Shown here: piece by piece, positions 33,459 through 41,645 of the stretch
How positions within the stretch are numbered: the first letter of the stretch is position 1
Layout of the letters: every line of letters begins with the position of its first letter
DNA from: Cephalotrichum gorgonifer
Taxonomy: Eukaryota; Ascomycota; Sordariomycetes; Microascales; Microascaceae
DNA length: 41,645 bases
Direction of reading: 5' to 3'
Assembly (NCBI GenBank): GCA_900312665.1
Contig: ONZQ02000009.1
Coordinates: forward strand, 370,431-412,075
Program-made: the position numbers and the translations under genes
Notes under the pieces: generated by a model
What the model was told of the DNA's origin: nothing
The model's input: only the letters and a program-made list of their open reading frames with translations
The model's database searches: none

Positions 33459-35180
33459 AGCTATTCGCTTGAGAACGGTCCCTGTACGAGTAGACGCGCG
33501 TGAGATTCTCTTTGATTGCTAGTACGAGTACTCGTCGAGTTCCCGTTTTGACCAGCAATCGTCGTGCTAACTACTTTGTGTGCCGAGCAACCACTCAGCG
33601 CAGGCGCCATTCATGAAATCGCGCATTTCGGGTTTTCGCAATGGGCGGGCTCGAGTACACAATAGGTACAGTAGAATAGTGTAATATCCGTACTGTACAT
33701 ACAGGGTTATTGACAGGCGCTGCACGCCAAGGCCAAGCTGGAGCTCGGCCGGATCGCTGGGGTCTCAAATCGGACCGTGCCTATACTGGTACTCGTACCC
33801 GTCCCTCTCGTATGGAGAATTAATATTAAGAGGGCCCCAATTGTGGAGAGAGAGAGAGAGCGACAGAGATAGGGATGTCAAGAGGAAAGGTAATAGCACT
33901 TATTCATCGGGGGAAAGACGGCCGGCCTGCGCGATTTCTACCGTGAGCGATATCAATTGCGCCCAGCTTACCCGGACCTCACAGCCCGCGAAAGGGAAAT
34001 AAGCCTGCGAATCATGGACTATCATCATGAGCTTGGCCGTGGGACCAATGTATATCGAACTTCCCCGCAACCTGCAAGACTAGTTTGGGAAGGGGTTGTT
34101 CGTTGCCAAGGCATCCATACAAGGATGGTAAAGTACGCGAGTAGTATCGGTGACAGAGTGGGCATAATACTACTCCCAAGTAGAGAAGGACGAGATAATA
34201 GCTAGGGGAGCGGTCTGGTGAGCTAGGGGGCGGCGGCGCAAGACACCGCAAGGCGCACTACGATACGATCCGCCGCATTTTTGTTTACTCGTACGAGCAT
34301 GTGTTGATTTTCATCAGGACCTAGGAGCATGGAGAGTGGACGGCGCGCGCCCGGAGACGGAGTAGTAGTGTTTGTACAGTGCTTGTGCAATAGTAATATC
34401 TGCGAGTGCCTACTATAGGCATGGGACTCACTGTATACCAACAAGGCGTATCCCGGACCATAATTTCAGAGGGTAGATAGTGCATTGAAGACAGACTTTA
34501 GCATATACGTCAAATTTGCGTTCTGTTGGGGGCCGCCGCCGGCGGAGGTTTACTTCTACGGTGACTATCGTGACTGACCGGACCTCAATGTCAACCTTGA
34601 CCGCAGCGCGATTAATATCTGAGTGAGAGGAAGATCGGAGTTTGCCAAGCAAGACGGAGCAGGTACGTGACCAAACATCAGGTACGTACACCGTGCGCCG
34701 ATACCAGTGCTCCACCCCAAAAATGCGAGGACACTACTCCCGGGCTAGCGAACTGCCCTGCCCTGGATACTCCGAGCGATGCCCTGGCGGCGGCCTGCCC
34801 GGCTACAACGGCCAACAAGTTATCTTTCTCACGGGGGCCGGGCGACGCACCACGACCAAAGAGTTCGAGCGGCAAATCCGAACTCGGATTGGCCACTGGC
34901 GCAAGAGAGAGACGCCCCCCCCTCGGCCTTGACGAGGAGTTTGGGTTTGGGAGCTCGGGAAAGCTGGTGGAGTTCCATGCCACCCTGGCCTGCTCCACCC
35001 ACCCCACTCTACTACTCATGTACCTTGAAGCCACACGCCCCCGGTCTCCACTTCACGCCCCCCCCCGGGTAGACTAGGATTTCCCTGCCATACTGCAGAG
35101 TCGTAGTGTACGTACTCAATTCGGAAGCTACGACCTGAGCGTCGCACCAAAGGAAAGCTTTCCATATATTCACAAGTGCC

Positions 35181-35415
35181 GCCCGCTTCGCTTTCCCTCC
35201 CCTTCTCTCTTCTCTCCTTCCCATCACCCACGAAGGTTTCCAGTTTCGCGCTATAAATTGGCCCTCAAAAATTTCGTGTGGTGGTGCTCGTGAGGCTTGC
35301 CTCTCTTCGTCAGTCTCGTCATTCCTGTTTGGCGTTCCCCCCCCCTTATTATCTCTCCAACACCTTTTAATTTCCCGCGACGCGTGAAGCAAATCACAGC
35401 AAATCCCAATTCACA
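35181..35415 (+). promoter_or_regulatory. PMA1 core promoter and 5' leader
   Basis: A C/T-rich tract (35190-35222) is followed by TATAAA at 35252-35257, about 160 bases before the PMA1 ATG. The leader downstream is pyrimidine-rich, contains no ATG, and ends in AATTCACAATGG, a favourable context with A at -3. This arrangement is typical of strongly expressed fungal genes. The transcription start itself is inferred. Confidence 0.6.
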
Positions 35416-38362
35416 ATGGCGGACACCCAAGCCGCCGCGCCTTCGGGCTTCGACGAGAAGAAGGATCTCAAGCGCGCCAACCCGCCCGTCGAGGATGAGG
35501 AGGAAGATGCCGACATGGACGCCTTGATTGAGGAGCTCGAGAGTGAGGATGGCCATGAGGAAGAGGAGGAGGCCGAGGATGGCAGCGGTGCCGTCCGTCA
35601 GGTCCCCGAGGACATGCTCCAGACCTCGACCGTCACCGGTCTCACCAACGAGGAGGTCCTCGCTCGCCGCCGGAAGTATGGTCTTAACGCCATGAAGGAG
35701 GAGCGGGTAAGTTTTTTTTTTCTCGACGCCAATTGGATCGCCAACTCGACTCGGTACATGCATACGCTAACACTCTACCCGATAGGAAAACATGCTCCTC
35801 AAGTTCCTTAGCTTCTTCGTCGGTCCTATTCAGTTCGTCATGGAGGCTGCCGCTGTTCTCGCTGCTGGTCTCGAGCACTGGGTTGATTTCGGTGTCATCT
35901 GCGCCCTCCTGATTCTCAACGCCTGCGTCGGTTTCATCCAGGAATTCCAGGCCGGTTCTATCGTCGAGGAACTCAAGAAGACCCTTGCCCTCAAGGCTGT
36001 CGTTCTCCGTGATGGCTCTCTCCGCGAGGTTGAGGCCCCCGAGGTCGTCCCTGGTGATATTCTTCAGGTTGAGGGTACGTTAATATCTTTGCATGGGTGC
36101 ACAATAAGCGGGTGGGAAGTATTTTACTAACTGAGATTGCAGAGGGTACCATTATCCCCGCTGACGGTCGCATCGTCACCGAGGACGCCTTCCTTCAGGT
36201 CGACCAGTCTGCCATCACTGGCGAGTCTCTCGCTGTTGACAAGCACATGGGTGACAACTGTTACGCCTCTTCCGCCGTCAAGCGTGGTGAGGCCTTCGTC
36301 ATGGTCACGGCCACTGGTGACAGCACCTTCGTCGGACGTGCCGCTGCGCTCGTCAACAAGGCTTCCAGCGGATCTGGTCACTTCACCGAGGTTCTCAACG
36401 GTATTGGCACAGTGCTGCTCATTCTCGTCGTCCTGACCAACCTGATGGTCTGGGTTGCCTCGTTCTACCGCTCCGTCGGTATCGTCACCATCCTCGAGTA
36501 CACTCTTGCCATCACCATCATTGGTGTCCCCGTCGGTCTTCCCGCCGTCGTCACCACCACCATGGCTGTCGGTGCTGCCTACCTCGCCAAGAAGATGGCC
36601 ATCGTCCAGAAGCTTTCGGCCATTGAGTCGCTCGCTGGTGTCGAGATTCTCTGCTCTGACAAGACCGGTACCCTCACCAAGAACAAGCTCTCTCTCGCTG
36701 AGCCCTTCTGCGTTGCCGGTGTTGACCCCGATGACCTCATGTTGACTGCCTGCTTGGCCGCCACCCGCAAGAAGAAGGGTATCGATGCCATTGACAAGGC
36801 CTTCCTCAAGTCTCTCCGCTACTACCCCCGCGCCAAGAACGTCCTCAGCAAGTACAAGGTCCTCGAGTTCTTCCCCTTCGACCCCGTCTCCAAGAAGGTC
36901 GTTGCCGTTGTCGAGTCCCCCCAGGGTGAGCGCATCACCTGTGTCAAGGGTGCTCCCCTCTTCGTTCTCGCTACCGTCGCCAAGGACCACCCCATCCCTG
37001 AGGAGATCGACCAGGCCTACAAGAACTGCGTCGCTGAGTTCGCCACCCGTGGTTTCCGTTCTCTCGGTGTTGCGCGCAAGCGTGGCGAGGGCTCTTGGGA
37101 GATTCTCGGTATCATGCCTTGCAGCGACCCTCCCCGTCACGACACTGCCCGCACCATCAACGAAGCCAAGCAGCTCGGTCTCTCCATCAAGATGTTGACT
37201 GGTGACGCCGTCGGTATTGCCAAGGAAACCTCTCGCCAGCTCGGTCTCGGCACCAACGTCTACGACGCTGAGCGTCTCGGTCTCGGTGGTGGCGGTGACA
37301 TGTCCGGATCTGAGGTCTACGACTTCGTCGAGGCCGCCGATGGTTTCGCCGAGGTCTTCCCCCAGCACAAGTACAACGTCGTCGAGATTCTTCAGCAGCG
37401 TGGCTACCTCGTTGCCATGACTGGTGACGGTGTCAACGATGCCCCCTCGCTGAAGAAGGCCGACACTGGTATCGCCGTCGAGGGTGCCTCGGACGCTGCC
37501 CGTTCTGCCGCTGATATCGTCTTCCTTGCCCCCGGTCTCGGTGCCATCATTGACGCCCTCAAGACCTCGCGCCAGATCTTCCACCGCATGTACGCCTACG
37601 TCGTCTACCGTATTGCCCTGTCCATCCACCTCGAGATCTTCCTCGGTCTGTGGATCACCATCCTTAACAGGTCTCTCAACATCAACCTCGTCGTCTTCAT
37701 CGCCATTTTCGCCGATATCGCCACCCTCGCTATCGCGTACGACAACGCTCCCTACTCGATGTCGCCCGTCAAGTGGAACCTGCCCAAGCTCTGGGGAATG
37801 TCCATCCTTCTCGGTGTCGTCCTTGCCGTCGGTACCTGGATTACCCTCACCACCATGTACGCCGGTGGCCCCAACGGTGGTATCGTCCAGAACTTCGGTA
37901 ACGTCGACGAGGTCCTCTTCCTCCAGATCTCCCTCTCGGAGAACTGGCTCATCTTCATCACCCGTGCCAACGGACCCTTCTGGTCGTCTCTCCCCTCGTG
38001 GCAGCTGTCGGGTGCCATTCTCGTCGTCGACATCATCGCCACCCTCTTCACCATCTTCGGTTGGTTCGAGAGCGGCCAGACCTCCATTGTCGCCGTCGTC
38101 CGTGTCTGGATCTTCTCGTTCGGTGTCTTCTGCGTCATGGGCGGTGTCTACTACATGCTCCAGGGCAGCCAGGGCTTCGACAACCTCATGCACGGCAAGT
38201 CCATCAAGGGTAGCCAGAAGCAGAGGTCCCTCGAGGACTTTGGTAAGTTGAATATCCCTACTACTACTACTACCACTAAGAATTGGAACCATTTGCTAAC
38301 TTGCTCTCCTTCTAGTCGTCTCCCTCCAGCGTGTCTCCACCCAGCACGAGAAGTCTGCGTAA
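35416..38362 (+). CDS. PMA1: Plasma-membrane H+-ATPase (P3A P-type ATPase)
   Basis: Four exons, 35416-35706, 35786-36074, 36143-38242 and 38316-38362, encode 908 residues. The pump hydrolyses ATP to export protons and sets the membrane potential that drives nutrient uptake. Seen in order: an acidic N-terminal region (about 26-60, many Glu and Asp); the first helix pair; the actuator motif TGES at 219-222; GVPVGLPAVV in helix 4; the phosphorylation site DKTGTLTK with Asp366; KGAP in the nucleotide-binding domain; TGDGVNDAP at 620-628; helices 5 to 10; and the autoinhibitory tail ending QRVSTQHEKSA, whose Ser-Thr pair corresponds to the glucose-regulated pair of yeast Pma1. The tail is carried on a separate 47-base exon. 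Codon choice is extremely biased to C-ending codons, indicating very high expression. Length is close to Neurospora Pma1 (920). Confidence 0.97.
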
Positions 38363-39180
38363 ACGCGCGACTTATAACGTGGATAGAGGACTCGGTCATA
38401 TATTCATGAGCCCTCTACTACTACAGCGTCCCTGGGGAACCACGACCGGCGGCGGTTATTAGAAAAAGCCCCGTTGGCATTTTCCAGGCAAGACATTTGC
38501 CTCACTTCCAGGCCTACTAGCCTATTTTCTCTGTTTAAATTTGAAGTGGATCTTACCACGTGGAGTAGTAGACGTGGATCGAGTTTTCATAGACAGGGGT
38601 CATGTTGGGCACTGTTAGAACAAGTTAATAAAGAAGAAAAAAGTTCATCAAGACCGCAGTTGCATCAGTGAGCGTAGATTGAATGAAGCCTGTAAGCGCA
38701 TAAAAGTATGCTTTACTGATTGCAGCGTACCCTACTAACACTGGTAGTAGCAAGGCCGGACAGAGGGTTTGCTCAGCTCGCAATTCCTAGGGAAAGAGAT
38801 GACGAACATACATGGTGATAACATCAGGCACTTGGTTCAGATCAGTCTACGCGACTCAGTTGCTTCAAATGATGCTCAGAAGTTCTCAGTAAATTGATTT
38901 CATATGACAGACTGAGTGACGAAAAAAGGTACATGGATGGAGTGAGGAAAGGATGTATTACAGGTACATTCACTACCTGGGTATTTGATTTGCGGGTGCA
39001 CAACTAACCTCTTAGGTATTGTCTACAACTGGACCCATAGTTATATGTATGCTGCACGTGCAGGTTTGTCCGCCTCTCTAACAATATCAACGGAGCTTCG
39101 AAACTCGCAGCCTCGAATCAGCCTGGTTCATATCACATCATCCATATCCCGTTCCTGGAATTAAGTGGCTGGTCACCGAG
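38363..39180. other. Intergenic between PMA1 and DCAF4-like gene
   Basis: This is 818 bases, more balanced in composition than the flanking genes. It should contain the PMA1 3' UTR and the promoter of the next gene. Apart from an AATAAA at 38627, no element is evident. Confidence 0.55.
38627..38632 (+). terminator. Possible PMA1 polyadenylation signal AATAAA
   Basis: An exact AATAAA lies 265 bases past the PMA1 stop, followed by an A-rich stretch. The distance is plausible for a fungal 3' UTR, but the hexamer is weakly conserved in fungi, so this is tentative. Confidence 0.3.
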
Positions 39181-41306
39181 ATGCCACCAAGAGAGATTCC
39201 GGGATTCTACTACGGTAAGCCAACACCTGAGGCACAGCTTATCCACCCCATCCCAACTTCCCTTCCGGGCATTGCGTCTCACCCACATCTTCACCTCGAA
39301 GGCGAATGTGAACCTTTCCATCCATGCTCATTTTTTTTCTTCATTTCCCCGTACATATGGGTACCAGTCCCCGTCCCCATCCGGGGCCACTTCTTGGTAA
39401 AAAACCGGGCTAAGCTAAACCCTCATTTCTCCATCTAGACGAGGCAAAGGGAAAATACTTCAGCATAGAATCCCGCTCTACCGCCCCGCCCGCCGCGCCC
39501 TGGTCCGCCGACAACGTCAGAAAGCGCGCCCGCGGCCAGCACAGGGCGCACAGGCGCGCCGGACCCCCCGCGTGCCCGCGCCTCCGCCGCAGCCTCCTCG
39601 AGCGGGAGGGGGGATTCGCGGGCGATGAGCTGGGGTTCGAGTGCGAGGGCGTCGTGTCGTCCGGTCGCGGGCCGGATGGGAAAGGGGGGATGGGGGAGGC
39701 GAGGGGGCGGGTGTGGGCGGGGAGACTGGGGGACGCGGGGGCGGTGAGGATCGGGGACGGGGGGTTGAGGAGTGTGGTTTTTGAGGTTGTGACGGGGGAT
39801 GTGGAGGGGTTGGGGTATGTTTATGCGGGTGAGTTGGCTCCGTCCGTTCCTGTCCTGGGAGTTCTTGGAAGGAGAAAGGGGAGGGTTAGCGGGGGAGGGG
39901 GGGTGGGTGTAGAGTAGGGAGGCTACTAACCGAATGGCGTCTAAAGTTACGCGGCACTGGGACGGGGTGAGGAATAGGACTTCCGTTGTTGGGAAGTACA
40001 TCCCCACAGATGATAGAGGCCGGTAAGCTGTCAGATGTTCCCACGATGATCTCCCGGGGTAGTACAAGGAGGGGCGGGAGGGGAGAAAGGAGATGAATGT
40101 CCCTGCGGCTAACTAGCTCCCAGAGTCTGCTTCGATATCGAAAAGACTGGTCTATCTGACTACCCCATTAACGGCCCCGTTTCTCAGATGTCCAGAAACT
40201 GCGATCTCTCATCTGTTGGGTATAACCCCCACCAGAAGGTCTTCTTCGCCTCCTGCCTGCCCGGCCTTCCCGGCCACGGATCGCCGCTTCTCTTCTCTGC
40301 TGAGGGGGACCCGTTCATCCCCGGACCTATTAGTAGCGCCGGACTCAATCATAGTACGTTGATTTTCCCCATGGTCGACCTTACGTCGTTCCCAGTCTCC
40401 CCCGTCACCTCCGCGCTGCCTGTCTTGGGCGGTCGTCTAGCGGCTTCCACACTTGTCTCCGCCACTCCGACCATGCCACTCTATTCTTCGTTTCTATCTC
40501 GCCCGTGGCCCGCTAACCAACTCCCCCAAGGCTCCGAGGTCCCTATAAGAAACCTCTCCCGCCCCGTCGAGACATTCGCCTCCATCTCCGCGCCCCACAA
40601 CTCCCCCTTCACCTGCTTCGTCGGCACGAGCCAAGGCGCGGTAGCCGTCCGCGAGCGGGCCGCAAAGCTGATACGCCCCACGCAGCCCCACGGCTCCATC
40701 TTCGCCCTCGACTGCACGCACCTCGACCCCAACCTCCTCCTGACGGCCGGCCGGCGGGGCATCGTCGCCGCCACGGACCTGAGGGCCCGCGCCCTGGCGT
40801 GCGAGTTCCGCCACGGCACGACCGCGACGCACGTCCGCATCGCGCCGGACGGCAACGAGCACAGCGTCGTCGTGGCGGGGGTGAGTGACACCATGTCCAT
40901 CTACGACCGCCGCTGGCTGGGCTGCTCCCCGATGACGGCCGCCGCCCTCCCCTCCCTCACCTTCCCCGCGTACCGGAACCCGGCGAGGACGAGGATCGGG
41001 TGGGACCTGTGCCGCGAGGCCGGCGTCGTGGTCGCTGCCGAGGCGGGCGGGGGCGTGGGTCTCTACTCCGTCTTCTCCGGGCGGAGGATAGGAGAGCTGC
41101 CGCTGGGAGAAGACGGCGGCGCCTCGGGGGACGATCACCCCGTCGAGTGCCTCCGGGTGGCCACAGTGGCAGGGGAGCCGCTGCCGAGCGTCTTCGTGCC
41201 CCTGAGGCGGGGCATCGTCAAGTTCTCGTGCGGGCTTGGCGATGGAGACGACGACGGGACGGAGGATAATGATGGGTGTACTGGGAGGGAAAGGGGGAGG
41301 GAATAG
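39181..41306 (+). CDS. DCAF4-like WD40-repeat protein (putative CUL4-DDB1 substrate adaptor)
   Basis: Four exons, 39181-39214, 39439-39828, 39947-40022 and 40124-41306, join in phase to 560 residues. The first exon and its junction give IPGFYYDEAKGKYFSI at residues 6-21, the hallmark N-terminus of DCAF4/WDR21 proteins. After an Arg/Gly-rich low-complexity part (about 25-120), the C-terminal two thirds contains degenerate WD40 repeats: GSIFALDCTHLDPNLLLTAG, then a strand pair ending MSIYDRRW (Tyr427, Asp428), then GVGLYSVFSGRRIGELPL. YDRR resembles the WDXR box that contacts DDB1. Relatives act as substrate receptors of CUL4-DDB1 ubiquitin ligases; that role is inferred here. Introns are 224, 118 and 101 bases with recognisable CTAAC branch sites. 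Exon 3 (76 bases) was chosen because it is the only one that joins both neighbours in phase. The last 30 residues are Asp/Gly-rich and probably disordered. Confidence 0.75.
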
Positions 41307-41645
41307 CTTGGAGAGGGCAACGGTTATTCGGAGCTGGATCGTGATATGGTTGGTCTTTTTTTTTGTGTCCATTCAGCGGGTTTTCGTGAGATGGTATCTC
41401 CGGGCGAAGGGGGAAAGGGGGGAATAGGCGTTTTACTGCCACGGATCTAGATTCTAGAAGCGGATGCTTTTGTTTTTGGAATGGTCTTTTTTTTCTCTTG
41501 AGCCCTTGGGCTCTCTCGGCTGGTGCGTATAGAAAGGAATATCCATCACTCTTCACCTTTTTTTTTATACCGTTCTTTTTGTTTCAATTTGTGTCGGTCT
41601 CTTCAGATGCGCCTAGATGCATTGAATTGGCAAAAACCCCATTTT
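41307..41645. other. 3' flank of the DCAF4-like gene
   Basis: T-runs at about 41357-41364, 41488-41494 and 41560-41567 fit a 3' UTR and terminator. No further gene begins before the window ends. Confidence 0.5.

Larger units (their letters stand above)
4476..34293. repeat. Dispersed 8-base word TACGAGTA/TACTCGTA, 28 copies
   Basis: Starts found by eye: 4476, 4765, 15335, 15705, 16390, 17219, 20429, 20999, 21005, 24593, 25652, 25709, 26094, 27415, 27716, 27754, 28567, 28671, 28973, 29039, 30194, 32540, 32702, 32708, 33485, 33523, 33790 and 34286. All are outside coding exons. The coordinates given span the outermost copies; the word is scattered and does not fill the interval. Related TACAAGTA/TACTTGTA copies start at 7303, 21011, 21017, 24848, 27152, 27421, 28979, 30004, 30010, 32153, 32191, 32623 and 32714. 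Confidence 0.8.
30841..35180. other. Gene desert, right part
   Basis: This is 4.3 kb with no recognisable gene on either strand. It has microsatellites (31491-31515, 31591-31611), a run of 17 G's at 33342-33358, four TACTCCGTA/TACGGAGTA-type sites including those at 31394, 31517 and 32852, and dense TACGAGTA-family words between 32540 and 34293. The first few hundred bases left of PMA1 may include distal regulatory sites, but none can be named. Confidence 0.5.

Noticed and set aside
35251..35763. 170-codon minus-strand frame over the PMA1 promoter and first exon
   Set aside because: It is a shadow of the acidic PMA1 N-terminus and the C/T-rich leader, and has no family resemblance.
36127..38292. 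721-codon open frame antisense to PMA1
   Set aside because: It lies wholly opposite the conserved ATPase exons. The extreme C-ending codon bias of PMA1 removes TTA, CTA and TCA codons and so leaves the antisense frame open by composition. The translation is Asp/Glu/Gly/Val repeats with no domain.
39600..39810. G-rich exon 2 of the DCAF4-like gene considered as noncoding
   Set aside because: The frame is open and joins both neighbours in phase. The downstream exon 3 and the N-terminal IPGFYYD motif require it.

Overview
This window is nuclear DNA from a filamentous ascomycete, most likely a Sordariomycete. The protein families, the short introns (63 to 224 bases, with GTRNGT-like donors and CTAAC/CTGAC branch sites), the G- and C-ending codons and the long intergenic spaces all fit that. 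The call rests on protein resemblance recognised by eye; no search was run. I see no phage, plasmid, CRISPR or bacterial features. I found no rRNA or tRNA gene that I could defend.

Layout, left to right. (1) Bases 1-473 are the 3' end of a TPR-repeat gene of the fungal NLR/kinesin-light-chain type, with near-identical 126-base repeat units. (2) 1016-3884 (+) is an RTP1/TANGO6-like HEAT-repeat protein linked to RNA polymerase II assembly and import. (3) 4861-7086 (+) is an FGGY-family pentulose (D-ribulose) kinase with a predicted 5-base first coding exon. (4) 7663-11129 (+) is the nucleoporin NIC96, with an N-terminal FG stretch. (5) Convergent to it, 14820-12074 (-) is an Nrd1/Seb1-type termination factor (CID plus RRM) in seven exons. 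(6) 17526-19289 (+) is mitochondrial citrate synthase. (7) 21568-22817 (+) is the YHM2 citrate/2-oxoglutarate carrier. (8) 22818 to about 35180 is a gene desert of roughly 12.4 kb. It contains an assembly gap, G-rich tracts, microsatellites and many copies of one short word. (9) 35416-38362 (+) is the plasma-membrane H+-ATPase PMA1. (10) 39181-41306 (+) is a DCAF4-like WD40 protein.

How the genes relate. Citrate synthase and YHM2 sit side by side in the same orientation: one makes mitochondrial citrate and the other exports it in exchange for 2-oxoglutarate. That is the only neighbouring pair with an obvious shared pathway. The others are unlinked housekeeping genes (polymerase assembly, nuclear pore, transcription termination, proton pump, ubiquitin-ligase adaptor). 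For each spliced gene I checked that the exon phases join and that the resulting protein is continuous.

No new defence or metabolic system is visible. The least explained signal is a dispersed word, TACGAGTA/TACTCGTA. I count 28 copies by eye against about 1.3 expected, all in noncoding DNA, together with related TACAAGTA copies and perfect palindromes built from the same word. Other points worth checking are a falsely duplicated scaffold join at 30401-30838, a cluster of hairpins at 19808-20208, and the 5-base exon of the FGGY kinase.
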